This document shows, piece after piece, positions 1 to 9,003 of a stretch of DNA of 46,126 bases. Source of the DNA: an uncultured Prevotellaceae bacterium (GTDB taxonomy: Bacteria > Bacteroidota > Bacteroidia > Bacteroidales > Bacteroidaceae). The stretch's first letter is position 1, and each line of letters starts with the position of its first letter. The stretch lies in assembly GCA_945865175.1 (NCBI GenBank), contig CAMBDA010000026.1, positions 1 to 46,126 on the forward strand. The letters run 5' to 3'. The translations under genes and the position numbers were made by a program. Under the pieces are notes generated by a model, which had not been told where the DNA came from, made no database searches, and worked only from the letters and a program-made list of their open reading frames with translations.

Positions 1-51
1 TTGACCTTCGGATTATGAATCCGACGCTCTAACCAGCTGAGCTATCCCGCC
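1..51 (-). tRNA. tRNA-Met (CAU), 3' part outside the window
   Basis: Read on the minus strand, the sequence starts GGCGGGATAGCTCAG, continues with a D-arm (GCTC...GAGC) and a five-base anticodon stem around the loop TTCATAA, giving anticodon CAU. The variable region AGGTC follows and the window ends before the T-arm. The body fits an elongator tRNA-Met. A CAU anticodon could also belong to tRNA-Ile read with lysidine, which the missing 3' part would help decide. A good minus-strand promoter lies just upstream. Confidence 0.88.
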
Positions 52-69
52 ATCGTTGTTTTTGCGGTG

Positions 70-101
70 CAAAGGTAGAACAATTTTCTGATATGCGCAA
101 A
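70..101 (-). promoter_or_regulatory. Promoter of tRNA-Met
   Basis: On the minus strand TTTG (98-101) is followed after 20 bases by TACCTTTG (70-77). This is the Bacteroidetes primary-sigma consensus, and the tRNA begins 18 bases downstream of the box. Confidence 0.7.
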
Positions 102-139
102 TAAAACTGAAAAAATTTCGGGACACGGCGCAAATTTTG

Positions 140-147
140 TACCTTTG
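140..147 (+). promoter_or_regulatory. -7 box before the LptF/G gene
   Basis: TACCTTTG is an exact TAnnTTTG box 31 bases before the chosen ATG at 179. It rules out a start codon further upstream. The -33 region is weak (TTTC at 116-119). Confidence 0.6.
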
Positions 148-178
148 CAGTCGAAAATATGAATATACAGACCCTGAC

Positions 179-2089
179 ATGCGATTTATAAAGAAACTAG
201 ACGTGTTTATCTTGAAGGCCTACCTGCAATTGTTTGCGGGTACATTCTTCATTTGTCTTTTCATCTTTATGATGCAGTTCATGTGGCGATATGTGGAGGA
301 ACTCATTAGCAAAGGTCTGAGCTGGGAGGTGCTGGTCAAGTTCTTCTATTATTCGGGTCTCACGCTGGTACCCATCTCGATGCCGCTGGCTGTGCTGCTG
401 GCTTCGCTCATTACCTTCGGCAATCTGGGCGAGCGGTTCGAACTGTTGAGCATGAAGGCGGCAGGCATTCCGCTGGTGCGCATCCTGCAGCCCGTGTGCC
501 TGTTTGCCTTGCTGGTGTGTGTGGGCAGTTTCTATTTCCAGAACAAGGTGGCGCCCGAGGCCACCAAGCAACTGGCATCGCTGGTGTGGAGCATGAAGCA
601 GAAGTCGCCCGAACTGGAAATCCCCGAGGGCATCTTCTACAACGAGATTCCCGGCTACAACCTCTTTGTGGAGCATAAGGACACGGAGACGGGGCTGCTG
701 TATGGCGTGATGATATACAGCACCAAGGGAGGATATGATGATGCGGAGATTGTGCTGGCCGACAGTGCCCGCCTGCAGAGTACGGCCGACAAGATGCACC
801 TGAAGCTGACGCTCTATCATGGCGAGCGCTTCAGGAACATGGACAGCCAGAGTGGCAACATGTTGCGGGCCAACATCCCCTATATGCGGGAGTCGTTTGT
901 GAGCGAGGTGGACCTGATTCCTTTCGATGGGAATTTCAACATCATGGATGCAAACCTCTTCTCCGGCAATGCCCAGACCAAGGACCTGCGCGAAATCAAC
1001 CGGGGCATCGATTCGCTGGCAGCCCTGGTGGACAGCGTGGGCCATGCCGTATATGCCACCCTCAGGGGCAACTACATGGAGCACGACCTGCGCCGGGGCT
1101 ATCCCGATTCGGCAGAGGTAGTGCGGCGCGTAGCCGAGGAAGGCCAGCCCTTCGACTCCATCTATGCCTTCCTGCCCGAGGAAGCCAAGTCGAAGGCCTG
1201 GCGAACGGCATCCACCCGTGCCCAGAGTATGAAGAACGAATGTGAGTTCAGGCGAATTACCACAGAGGACAATAACCGCACTTACCGCCGCCACCAGATG
1301 GAGGCTCACAAGAAGTTCACGCTTTCGCTGGCCTGCCTGCTGTTCTTCTTCATCGGTGCCCCTCTGGGCGCCATCATCCGCAAGGGAGGCCTGGGCGTGC
1401 CTGTGGTCATCAGCGTGGTCATCTTTATCTTCTATTATATAATTAATGTAGGAAGCGAGAAGATGGCCAAGACGGGACAGTGGAACATCGTGTCGGGAAT
1501 ATGGCTCAGTTCCATGGTGCTGCTTCCCATCGGACTGTTCCTCATCAACAGGGCCAACAAGGATTCGGTGGTGTTCAACATAGAGGGATACATGTTCTTC
1601 TTCCGCCGCTTGCTGGGCTTGCGTGCCAAGCGTAACATCAACCGCAAGGAGGTAATCATCAATCCTCCCAGCTACCGGAGGGTGGCCTCCGAGCTGGAGC
1701 AGCTCTCGGCCGACTGTGCTGCCTACGTAAAGCGTGCCCGTCTGCACCTGATACCCAACTATTGGAAACTGTTCTTCCGTTACCGGCATGACAAGATAGT
1801 GGTGGATATAAGCGAGCGTCTGGAGATGCTCGTGGAGGAACTTCATAACAGCCGTGATGCCGTCATCCTGACGCGCATCAATGAATTGCCCGTACTGGTG
1901 CCTGATGCCCACACACGTCCCTTTGGCAACCGCCGTCTCAACATGGCGGCGGGCATCCTGCTGCCTGTGGGCATCCTTTTGTTCCTGCGCGTGTGGCGCT
2001 ACAGGTTGCGGCTATGGAAGGACCTGCAACAGATTCAGAAGATTAGCAAACAGATTACAGACCGAATAATAGATAAAGGATATGAATGA
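179..2089 (+). CDS. LptF/LptG family lipopolysaccharide export permease
   Basis: Membrane permease of the YjgP/YjgQ family, which with LptB and LptC extracts lipopolysaccharide from the inner membrane. The 636-residue product has three N-terminal membrane helices (about residues 12-110), a long periplasmic domain (about 115-395), three more helices (about 400-480), and then a charged tail ending in a seventh hydrophobic segment near residue 600. E. coli LptF and LptG are about 360 residues, so the larger periplasmic domain and C-terminal extension are notable; such extensions are usual in Bacteroidetes. The ATG at 179 was chosen because an in-frame upstream start would lie inside the promoter box. 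The stop overlaps the ribBA start (ATGAATGA), so the two genes are co-transcribed. Whether it acts as LptF or LptG cannot be decided here. Confidence 0.9.
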   Translation: MRFIKKLDVFILKAYLQLFAGTFFICLFIFMMQFMWRYVEELISKGLSWEVLVKFFYYSGLTLVPISMPLAVLLASLITFGNLGERFELLSMKAAGIPLVRILQPVCLFALLVCVGSFYFQNKVAPEATKQLASLVWSMKQKSPELEIPEGIFYNEIPGYNLFVEHKDTETGLLYGVMIYSTKGGYDDAEIVLADSARLQSTADKMHLKLTLYHGERFRNMDSQSGNMLRANIPYMRESFVSEVDLIPFDGNFNIMDANLFSGNAQTKDLREINRGIDSLAALVDSVGHAVYATLRGNYMEHDLRRGYPDSAEVVRRVAEEGQPFDSIYAFLPEEAKSKAWRTASTRAQSMKNECEFRRITTEDNNRTYRRHQMEAHKKFTLSLACLLFFFIGAPLGAIIRKGGLGVPVVISVVIFIFYYIINVGSEKMAKTGQWNIVSGIWLSSMVLLPIGLFLINRANKDSVVFNIEGYMFFFRRLLGLRAKRNINRKEVIINPPSYRRVASELEQLSADCAAYVKRARLHLIPNYWKLFFRYRHDKIVVDISERLEMLVEELHNSRDAVILTRINELPVLVPDAHTRPFGNRRLNMAAGILLPVGILLFLRVWRYRLRLWKDLQQIQKISKQITDRIIDKGYE

Positions 2090-3287
2090 CGAAAAGATAT
2101 TCAGCACCATAGAAGAGGCGCTGGAGGATTTCAGGGCAGGCAAGTTCGTGATTGTGGTGGACGATGAAGACCGCGAGAACGAGGGCGACTTCATCACGTC
2201 TGCCGAGTTGATTACGCCCGAAAAGGTGAACTTCATGCTTCAGAACGGTAGGGGAGTGCTCTGTGCCCCCATCACCATCAGCCGTGCGCGCCAGCTGGAA
2301 CTGGACCATCAGGTGCAGGAGAACACCAGCATGCTGGGCACGCCCTTCACGGTCACGGTAGACCTTCTGGAGGGATGCACCACGGGCGTGAGCGCCCATG
2401 ACCGTGCGGCCACGATACGTGCCTTGGCCAACCCCGAAAGCAAGCCCAAGGATTTCGGACGTCCAGGCCACATCAATCCTCTCTATGCCCAGGACAAGGG
2501 CGTGCTCCGCAGAGCCGGACACACAGAAGCTGCGGTGGATTTGGCCCGCTTGTCCGGTATGCAGCCCGCTGCCGCCCTCATAGAGATACTCAATCCCGAT
2601 GGCACCATGGCCCGCCTGCCCCAGCTCAAGGAGGTGGCTGCCACCCATGGCCTGCACATCATCTCTATCAAGGACCTCATTGCCTACCGTCTGCGTCGTG
2701 AGTCGTTGGTGGAGAAGGGCGTAGAGGCCGACCTCCCCACCATTTATGGCCATTTCCGCATCATCCCGTTCCGCCAGAAGAGTAACGGGCTGGAGCATGT
2801 GGCCATCTTCAAGGGCCAATGGGAGGAGAACGAGCCCGTGCTGGTGCGCATGCACAGCAGTTGTGTCACGGGCGACATCTTCGGCAGCAGGCGTTGCGAC
2901 TGCGGCGAGCAGCTCCACAAGGCCATGCAACGGATAGAGCAGGAAGGCAAGGGGCTGATTATCTACCTCAACCAGGAAGGACGTGGCATAGGGCTGATGA
3001 ACAAGATTGCCGCCTACAAGTTGCAGGAACAGGGCGATGACACGGTAGATGCCAATGTGCACCTGGGATTCCAGCCCGATGAGCGCGACTACGGTGTGGG
3101 CGCACAAATCCTGCGTGAGTTGAAGGTGAGCAAGATACGCCTAATCACCAACAATCCCGTGAAGCGTGTGGGACTGGAGAGCTATGGCCTGGAGATTGTG
3201 GAGAATGAGCCCATCGTGATAGAGCCCAATCCGTACAACCGAAGCTATCTGGAAACGAAGAGAATACGCATGGGGCACAAGTTGTAG
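2082..3287 (+). CDS. ribBA: Bifunctional 3,4-dihydroxy-2-butanone-4-phosphate synthase / GTP cyclohydrolase II
   Basis: Makes both precursors that feed riboflavin synthesis: dihydroxybutanone phosphate from ribulose 5-phosphate and the pyrimidine intermediate from GTP. The RibB half (about residues 1-205) carries [11 protein letters not shown] at 27-37, the [11 protein letters not shown] loop (98-108) and RAGHTEA (144-150). The RibA half (about 210-401) carries the zinc-binding cysteines C261, C272 and C274 in [18 protein letters not shown], and NQEGRGIGL (297-305). Both active sites look intact and 401 residues is the normal length. It overlaps the upstream permease gene by eight bases. No FMN riboswitch is visible upstream, as expected for an internal operon gene. 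Confidence 0.97.
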   Translation: MNDEKIFSTIEEALEDFRAGKFVIVVDDEDRENEGDFITSAELITPEKVNFMLQNGRGVLCAPITISRARQLELDHQVQENTSMLGTPFTVTVDLLEGCTTGVSAHDRAATIRALANPESKPKDFGRPGHINPLYAQDKGVLRRAGHTEAAVDLARLSGMQPAAALIEILNPDGTMARLPQLKEVAATHGLHIISIKDLIAYRLRRESLVEKGVEADLPTIYGHFRIIPFRQKSNGLEHVAIFKGQWEENEPVLVRMHSSCVTGDIFGSRRCDCGEQLHKAMQRIEQEGKGLIIYLNQEGRGIGLMNKIAAYKLQEQGDDTVDANVHLGFQPDERDYGVGAQILRELKVSKIRLITNNPVKRVGLESYGLEIVENEPIVIEPNPYNRSYLETKRIRMGHKL

Positions 3288-3351
3288 CCCCGAGCGAAGA
3301 GTATATAGGACAGAAATATAATAGCATAAATATTTTTAAGAGAAAAAAGAT

Positions 3352-4545
3352 ATGAACACATTATCCGACAGATTGAATCGTCTGGCTCCCAGTGCCACCT
3401 TGGCCATGAGCCAGCGCAGCAGCGAACTGAAGGCACAAGGCGTGGATGTAATCAACATGAGTGTGGGCGAGCCCGACTTCAACACGCCCGACCATATCAA
3501 GGCTGCGGCCATTCGTGCGGTGGAAGAGAACTATTCGCGCTACAGCCCCGTTCCCGGCTATCCTGCCCTCAAGCAGGCAATCGTGCAGAAACTGAAGCGG
3601 GAGAACGGCCTCGACTATGCACCCTCGCAGATTCTTTGCTCCAACGGAGCCAAGCAGAGCGTGTGCAATGCCATCATGGCATTGGTGAATGCTGGCGACG
3701 AGGTAATCATCCCTGCTCCCTATTGGGTGTCCTATCCTCAGATGGTGCTGCTGGCCGAGGGTACCCCGGTGTTTGTGGAAGCCACCATCGAGCAGGACTT
3801 CAAGATTACACCCCAGCAGCTGGAGGCCGCCATCACGCCCAACACCCGTGCGCTTATCCTCTGTTCTCCCAGTAACCCCACGGGTAGCGTGTATAGCCGC
3901 GAGGAGCTGGAGGCACTCAAGGATGTGCTCCTGTGCCATCCGCGTGTCATCGTGCTGGCCGATGAAATCTATGAGCATATCAACTATGTGGGCCAGCATG
4001 CCAGCATTGCCCAGTTTGCCGACATCAAGGACCGTGTGGTCGTCATCAACGGTGTGAGCAAGGCCTATGCCATGACGGGATGGCGCATTGGCTTCATTGC
4101 CGCTCCCGAGTGGATAGTGAAGGGCTGCAACAAGCTGCAGGGCCAGTACACCAGCGGTCCCTGCTCTGTGAGCCAGAAGGCTGCCGAGGAGGCATTTGCC
4201 GGTCCCCAGGAGTGTGTGGAGGTGATGCGTCAGGCCTTTGAGCGCAGGCGCGATCTTATTGTGAAGCTGGCCAAGGAGATTCCCGGCCTGGAGGTGAACC
4301 GGCCCGAAGGTGCCTTCTACCTGTTCCCCAAGTGCAGCAGTTTCTTTGGGAAGAAGGATGGCGACCGCGTCATCAACAGCAGTACCGACCTGGCCATGTA
4401 CCTCCTTGAGGTGGGCCATGTTGCCACTGTGGGCGGTGATGCCTTCGGTTCGCCCGAGTGCTTCCGCATGAGTTATGCCACCAGCGATGAGAACATCATC
4501 GAGGCCATGCGTCGGATAAAGGAAACATTGGCCCGGCTGGCATAG
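3352..4545 (+). CDS. Class I PLP-dependent aspartate/aromatic aminotransferase
   Basis: Transfers amino groups between an amino acid, most likely aspartate, and 2-oxoglutarate, using pyridoxal phosphate. The 397-residue chain has SNPTGSVYSREEL (174-186), the DEIYEH motif (204-209) and the PLP-binding lysine K237 in VSKAYAMTGWRIG. The substrate-carboxylate arginine region (FRMSYA) lies near the C terminus. This is the subgroup I-gamma type called AspC in Bacteroidetes. It starts 64 bases after ribBA with only a weak A/T-rich promoter candidate, so it may be the third gene of that operon. Exact substrate preference (Asp, aromatic or prephenate) is not decidable from sequence alone. Confidence 0.92.
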   Translation: MNTLSDRLNRLAPSATLAMSQRSSELKAQGVDVINMSVGEPDFNTPDHIKAAAIRAVEENYSRYSPVPGYPALKQAIVQKLKRENGLDYAPSQILCSNGAKQSVCNAIMALVNAGDEVIIPAPYWVSYPQMVLLAEGTPVFVEATIEQDFKITPQQLEAAITPNTRALILCSPSNPTGSVYSREELEALKDVLLCHPRVIVLADEIYEHINYVGQHASIAQFADIKDRVVVINGVSKAYAMTGWRIGFIAAPEWIVKGCNKLQGQYTSGPCSVSQKAAEEAFAGPQECVEVMRQAFERRRDLIVKLAKEIPGLEVNRPEGAFYLFPKCSSFFGKKDGDRVINSSTDLAMYLLEVGHVATVGGDAFGSPECFRMSYATSDENIIEAMRRIKETLARLA

Positions 4546-4575
4546 TCCTCTTCGCCAGTTCCGCCTGTTTAAGAA

Positions 4576-4624
4576 TGTGTCCAGGAAACATCCGCACCAT
4601 CGTGCAAATAGTTTCCTGGACACA
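4576..4624 (+). terminator. Perfect 14-bp inverted repeat after the aminotransferase gene
   Basis: TGTGTCCAGGAAAC (4576-4589) and its exact complement GTTTCCTGGACACA (4611-4624) enclose a 21-base loop, 30 bases after the stop. The stem fits a terminator, but no T run follows, so transcript-end protection or a remnant element end are also possible. Confidence 0.5.
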
Positions 4625-4630
4625 CTGTAA

Positions 4631-4834
4631 CCGGTAGACTTTAAGCGGCTGCATCAGCTCTCACAGACAAAATATACGCTGGATGCGCAGGACCGCAAAG
4701 CCCTGCGCCTTCGGGTCGGAATAGTTTCATATCGGGGCGTAGAATACGGGAGTCAATATGGTCTCGCCTGGAACGTCTGTTTTGAACATCCTACCCGCGG
4801 GGGCAACAAGTTCAGGGCTTTTGTCCAATTTTAG
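4631..4834 (+). pseudogene. Open frame without start codon, possible gene relic
   Basis: A 67-codon open frame begins right after an in-frame TAA at 4628-4630 and ends at TAG 4832-4834, overlapping the end of the convergent Rpn-type gene. It has no ATG, but its composition is protein-like (for example RVGIVSYRGVEYGSQYGLAW and FEHPTRGGNKFRAFVQF). I do not recognise the family. It may be the 3' end of a deleted gene, or chance. Confidence 0.3.
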
Positions 4835-5691
4835 AGTCCCTCTATCCTCTCCAACGACAAACCCGTCGCTTCTGCAATGCTACGGACAGGCACTCCCATA
4901 ACCTTCAGTTTTCTGGCAGTCATGATGATTCCTTCCTCTCGTCCTTCCAGCCTTCCTCTTTCGTACCCTTTTCTCATTCCCACCTCTTCGGCTCCTTCCA
5001 TGGCGTAGAGGTTGTCCCGATACACGCGGATGGCGGCATCATACTTGATACGTTCTTCTCTGGAGAGGGCGCTTACCTCACCGATCTCCGACAGGCGTTT
5101 GAATATGGGGTTCTTCGACACCCAGGGTAGTCTGTTCAATGCTTCCATGTGCTTGAGTACATAAATCCAACAATCAAAATCATTCTCACATTCTTCGGGC
5201 GACTTCTCGAAATAGGGGAGTTGGAGGAATATCATCCTTATATCCTTGGAGAATACCTTGTTCGTCCTTGTGTTCATGAGCGACACATCCGTGCGGAACT
5301 CCGCACCGATGTCATCCAGACGGAAATTCAGGAAGGAGATGAAATACACGGCGTGAATGCCGTATTTCCAATCCACTCCGCGCTCGCCCTGCCGGGCGAT
5401 GGCCTCTGCGGTGTAGTAGATGCTCCGCTTCTTGAAGAAGGGCTGTTCACGGTTCTGCATCTCCACGATGATGTGCTCGTCGTCCGATGTGCGGCAAAAG
5501 ATGTCATAGATGAGCGAACGGTCGTCGGCAAACTCGCCGGGCTGCTCCTTGTCGAGGAAGGTGATGTCCACAATCTGCCGTTCACCCACCAGGAGGTTGT
5601 TGAGGAAATCTATCAGCAGGGGCTTGGAGAATTCCTGGCCGAAGATGCGCTTGAAACCGATGTCCGTGAACGGATTGATGTACTTTCCCAT
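4831..5691 (-). CDS. Rpn family recombination-promoting nuclease / putative PD-(D/E)XK transposase
   Basis: A 286-residue protein of the PDDEXK_2 family common in Bacteroidales genomes, often annotated as a putative transposase. It opens with YINPFTDIGFKRIFGQE, the family N-terminal signature. The nuclease core follows: LIYDIFCRTSDDEHIIVEMQ at about 59-78 supplies the D and the E-x-Q (in place of E-x-K) catalytic positions. The C-terminal part is a Gly/Arg/Glu-rich helical region (KGYERGRLEGREEGI) and a small helix-turn-helix-like end. E. coli RpnA-D cut DNA and promote RecA-independent recombination; the role here is unknown. It is monocistronic with its own promoter at 5715. Confidence 0.85.
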   Translation of the reverse strand: MGKYINPFTDIGFKRIFGQEFSKPLLIDFLNNLLVGERQIVDITFLDKEQPGEFADDRSLIYDIFCRTSDDEHIIVEMQNREQPFFKKRSIYYTAEAIARQGERGVDWKYGIHAVYFISFLNFRLDDIGAEFRTDVSLMNTRTNKVFSKDIRMIFLQLPYFEKSPEECENDFDCWIYVLKHMEALNRLPWVSKNPIFKRLSEIGEVSALSREERIKYDAAIRVYRDNLYAMEGAEEVGMRKGYERGRLEGREEGIIMTARKLKVMGVPVRSIAEATGLSLERIEGL

Positions 5692-5714
5692 AGGCTATCT
5701 ACTACATTTTGGGG

Positions 5715-5722
5715 CAAAAATA
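5715..5722 (-). promoter_or_regulatory. -7 box of the Rpn-type gene
   Basis: On the minus strand TATTTTTG lies 23 bases before the ATG at 5691, with a TTG 20 bases further upstream (5743-5745). Confidence 0.5.
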
Positions 5723-5914
5723 CAAAGAATTCCCTTAATGAACAACAAAAATCAGCGTTTTCTTCATGAAAGGGGAGCCAAATCTTGTTGCAGTCCAGTC
5801 AAAGCCCAGAATGGGAGGATAAGGACTGAATAGCTGAACGGTAACGCATAATCTTGAAAAATCCAGACAAGAATGGGTGGCGCTATGGATGCGTCCAGTA
5901 GGGGGATATTTTTT

Positions 5915-6002
5915 CCCAGTTGGGCAGCATTTTTTTCCCAGTTGGGCAGCATTTTTTTCCCAGTTGGGTAGCAAAATCTCTCCAGTTAGGCAGCAAAAAC
6001 GG
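5915..6002 (+). repeat. Four tandem copies of a 22-bp repeat
   Basis: Copies start at 5915, 5937, 5959 and 5981. Each contains a form of CCCAGTTGGGCAGCA followed by an A/T-rich tract (T7 in the first two copies, AAAATCTC in the third). Copies 1 and 2 are identical; copies 3 and 4 are diverged. CCCAGTTGGG has complementary ends (CCCA/TGGG). The 22-bp period is not a multiple of three, so it is not a coding repeat. It lies in the 5692-6106 gap, which holds no other gene that I can support. Confidence 0.85.
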
Positions 6003-6040
6003 CCCACTTATGTGTCACATACAAAAAATCATACACTTTT

Positions 6041-6073
6041 TTTGTTACATACAGATAAAAATCATTATCTTTG
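6041..6073 (+). promoter_or_regulatory. Promoter of the leucine-rich-repeat gene
   Basis: TTTG (6041-6044), 21 bases, then TATCTTTG (6066-6073) matches the Bacteroidetes promoter form. It lies just after the 22-bp repeat array. Confidence 0.6.
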
Positions 6074-6151
6074 CAGGAAAGAGAGCTTTAAACCCTAGTA
6101 TTAACAATGCGGAGCATAGCGCATTTCCGCCTTTTTATTTTTTTGTACGGT

Positions 6152-8083
6152 ATGAGACAAATTACGATGAGAGTGTTTGTTGCCGGCCTGCTCTTGATGG
6201 TGAGCCTGGGAGCAAGGTGCGAAGTGGTTACGGCAACGGTTGACGGTTTGAAATACGACTTGGACACAGAAAAAGGATCGGCAACCGTAGCCGGGCTGGA
6301 TGAAGCCTGCCAGGAACTGGTCATTCCTGCGAGTGTGGCATACATGGGAACAGACTATACGGTCAGTGCCATTGGCGAATGGGCATTCTCCGACTGCCGC
6401 AGTCTGGTGTCTGTAGTAATCCCGAATACAGTGACAACCATCGGAAGGGTGGCGTTCAATGAATGCAGGAACATGGAGTCGGTAGAGATTCCCAGTTCTG
6501 TCACATTGATTGATGAAGGAGCGTTTTTTGGTTGTAGCAAACTCGCATCGGTAGAAATTCCTGGCCCTGTCAGCGAGATAAGAGGCTGGACCTTCACCAA
6601 TTGCTATATCCTGACATCTGTGAAGCTCCCCAATACTGTGACAACCATTGGCGAGTGTGCCTTTTTCGATTGCGATTCGCTCCCTTCTATCGAGATTCCC
6701 CATTCCGTAAGGAGAATCGAAGGTTATGCGTTCTATAATTGCGTGAGCCTTAAGTCTGTAACCATCCCCGGTTCCGTCACGACCATAGGAGATGAGGCCT
6801 TCTGTTTTTGCAAGAAGCTGGAATCCGTGACCATTCCCAGTTCAGTGGATTCGATTGGGATGAACCCGTTCCGCAAATGCTCCGAGCAACTGGTTGTGGA
6901 GGTGGCACCGGACAATCCCTATTATTGCACCGACCAGCTTGCGATTTACACCAAGGAAAAGGATGCCATCGTGTCATTCTTGCGCCCCGGGACTACCAGC
7001 TATGTCCTTCCGTCCTCCGTCAGGCGGATAGGGGATGGTGCGTTCGGCCGGTGTTGGGGCCTCAGGTCTTTGGTGATACCCGATTCTGTCACGTACATCG
7101 GACGCTATGCGTTCGAGGGCTGCGATGGGTTCGTGTCTCTTGACCTTCCCAGTGCCCTCACGCATATAGGCTATGACGCATTTACGGATTGTGACGGCCT
7201 GGAGTCTGTGGTAATTCCCGCTTCTGTCACGGAGATTGAAAGCTACGCCTTCTCTTGTTGTTCCCGTCTGAAGAACGTGTACTGTCTGGCTTCTGAGGCC
7301 CCAGAGTCTGAGGAGGGAATCTTTTCGGATATTGAAGACGATCCCATCCTCCATGTTCCTGCCCATTCAACAGGCAACTACAGCACGTGGTCGGGCTATT
7401 TTGCTGAAATAAAACAGGGAGACCCCGAGCAGATACATGCTGTGGCCAATGCGGGCAGGGATGCACACTATGCCTCTTTCAGTAATCCCTACTCCGACAC
7501 GGAACTGACAGTGGAGACTGGGAAGAGTCTGACGCTTTATAATGTAAAGGTGGTAGACGGAGAAATGGTACTCACGGAACGTGCAGGTAACAAGGTGGCC
7601 AAGGGAGAAGGCGTCCTGGTGTGCACCGATGCTGCGGACCTTGTTGTCAGCCCGCTGGCAACAACCGACTTGGTGTCTGCAGAGGACAACGACCTGGTGG
7701 CCACTTCCGTGCTACCTGCCGATACGGTATGTGCCAGGGAGAGTCATGTCCTGTATCGTCTTGCCTACGGAGATGCCTCCGGCCAGACAGGGCTGGGCTT
7801 CTATCTGAGTGTCCTGAAGGACCAGGAGGGCCATGTGGTTTCGGCTGACGGAACGGCTTTGGCCACCAATCCCTTCAATGCCTATCTGAGTGTTTCTGCC
7901 CGGGCGGCCTCTGCTGCTCCTGGTTTCGAGTTGGGAGCCGGGAATCCAACAGGCATAGACAGCCAGCCTGCAGAGGGTGGGGAGGATGCAACCGTGCCGA
8001 TGTATGACCTGGGCGGGCGTCGCATATCCACTCCCGAGCGGGGCATCATCATCCGTGGTGACAGGAAGTATCTGGCAAGATAA
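6152..8083 (+). CDS. Secreted BspA-like leucine-rich-repeat protein
   Basis: Surface or secreted protein of the BspA (LRR_5) type, a family that in Bacteroidetes and Tannerella takes part in binding to host or other microbial surfaces. A signal peptide (VFVAGLLLMVSLGARC) leads into about a dozen 23-residue repeats of the form IxxIGxxAFxxCxxLxSVxIPxSVT, which fill roughly the first 400 residues. A separate domain follows (about 420-600). The end (MYDLGGRRISTPERGIIIRG...YLAR) resembles the conserved C-terminal tail seen on many Prevotella secreted proteins, which suggests sorting to the surface, but this is inference. Starts at 6107, 6152 and 6167 are all in frame; 6152 and 6167 keep the signal peptide near the N terminus. 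Confidence 0.88.
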   Translation: MRQITMRVFVAGLLLMVSLGARCEVVTATVDGLKYDLDTEKGSATVAGLDEACQELVIPASVAYMGTDYTVSAIGEWAFSDCRSLVSVVIPNTVTTIGRVAFNECRNMESVEIPSSVTLIDEGAFFGCSKLASVEIPGPVSEIRGWTFTNCYILTSVKLPNTVTTIGECAFFDCDSLPSIEIPHSVRRIEGYAFYNCVSLKSVTIPGSVTTIGDEAFCFCKKLESVTIPSSVDSIGMNPFRKCSEQLVVEVAPDNPYYCTDQLAIYTKEKDAIVSFLRPGTTSYVLPSSVRRIGDGAFGRCWGLRSLVIPDSVTYIGRYAFEGCDGFVSLDLPSALTHIGYDAFTDCDGLESVVIPASVTEIESYAFSCCSRLKNVYCLASEAPESEEGIFSDIEDDPILHVPAHSTGNYSTWSGYFAEIKQGDPEQIHAVANAGRDAHYASFSNPYSDTELTVETGKSLTLYNVKVVDGEMVLTERAGNKVAKGEGVLVCTDAADLVVSPLATTDLVSAEDNDLVATSVLPADTVCARESHVLYRLAYGDASGQTGLGFYLSVLKDQEGHVVSADGTALATNPFNAYLSVSARAASAAPGFELGAGNPTGIDSQPAEGGEDATVPMYDLGGRRISTPERGIIIRGDRKYLAR

Positions 8084-8112
8084 TTCCTGCCGACAGACGG
8101 AATAGGAGGGGA

Positions 8113-9003
8113 CTACAGTCTGTTGTCCTCTATCTCGAAGGTTACGTTGTAGCCGCTGATGGGACGCTCGCGCAGGGAAAGCGAGAACTGCTGCATCATC
8201 AGAATCTGGCGGGAGAGGGCGAGCCCTATGCCGGAGCCCTGTGGTTTGGTGGTGAAAAAGGGAATGAAGATTTCGCGGGCCACATTGTCTGGGATGATGT
8301 GGCCGTCATTGCTGACCTGCAGCTTGAAGAAGGCCGCCGGGGTGCCTTGTCCGGGTGCCTGCGGATGGGCGATGTGCCGGATGCCAATGGTCTTGGCTCC
8401 GGCCTCGGTGGCGTTCCTGATGAGGTTGATAAACACCTGCCGGAGGAGGCCCTCGTCGGCATGGATGATGATGTCTGTAGAGATGTCGATGTTCCAGCGG
8501 AGGTGGGGGTGGATGGAAGCGAGCGAGCGGGCAAATGTGTGCAGCGGGATGTCTTTCATCACAGGGTCCTGTAGCTGGGTGAGTTTGCGGTAGCTGTCCA
8601 CAAAGGTGGCAAGGCCTGTGCTGGTGTCGCGGATGGCCCTGATGCCTTCCTCATAAGGCGTACCCTTGATGTCAGGGCGTGCCAGATAGGCTTGGCTGAT
8701 GCTGCGTATGGGCGTGGTGGCGTTCATGATTTCATGGGTGAGCACGCGGGTGAGCCGTTGCCACGATTCCACTTCTCCGCGGGCCACCAGTTTCTGGATT
8801 TCCTGTCCCATGTCGTTGAGGGCTTCCTGCAGGGCCCGTTCGCCGAACAGCAGTCCCTTTGTGGGGAGATGGAAGGAAAAGTCGCGATGACGTATGGCAT
8901 CATGCATCAGCCGGGCACGGTCCTTGAGCAGACACTGGTGCCTGTAGACGGCAGCGGCTGCAATCACGAGGAGGACGATGATGAAGGCGGCTGCTGCAAT
9001 CAT
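8113..9003 (-). CDS. Sensor histidine kinase of the exporter-linked two-component system
   Basis: A short kinase (296 residues) with one N-terminal membrane helix (4-20) and almost no periplasmic segment, so it may sense a signal in or at the membrane or through a partner. The H-box is RVLTHEIMNATTPIRS with the phospho-accepting H90. The N-box is FINLIRNATEAGA (191-203), the D-box is SNDGHIIP (231-238) and the G2 motif is GSGIGLALSRQIL (257-269), so the ATPase domain is complete. Its ATG overlaps the response-regulator stop (ATGA), so the two are translated together. It is the second gene of a unit divergent from the tolC operon. The 3' end converges on the leucine-rich-repeat gene 29 bases away. 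Confidence 0.92.
   Translation of the reverse strand: MIAAAAFIIVLLVIAAAAVYRHQCLLKDRARLMHDAIRHRDFSFHLPTKGLLFGERALQEALNDMGQEIQKLVARGEVESWQRLTRVLTHEIMNATTPIRSISQAYLARPDIKGTPYEEGIRAIRDTSTGLATFVDSYRKLTQLQDPVMKDIPLHTFARSLASIHPHLRWNIDISTDIIIHADEGLLRQVFINLIRNATEAGAKTIGIRHIAHPQAPGQGTPAAFFKLQVSNDGHIIPDNVAREIFIPFFTTKPQGSGIGLALSRQILMMQQFSLSLRERPISGYNVTFEIEDNRL

Noticed and set aside
197..1912. 571-codon minus-strand open frame over the LptF/G gene
   Set aside because: Low-complexity His/Gln/Leu composition, antisense to a clear permease, with no start context.
2000..2082. FMN riboswitch before ribBA
   Set aside because: The upstream bases are coding sequence of the permease gene and show no riboswitch motifs.
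5915..6002. CRISPR array
   Set aside because: The 22-bp units are directly adjacent with no spacers, only four copies, and no cas genes are near.
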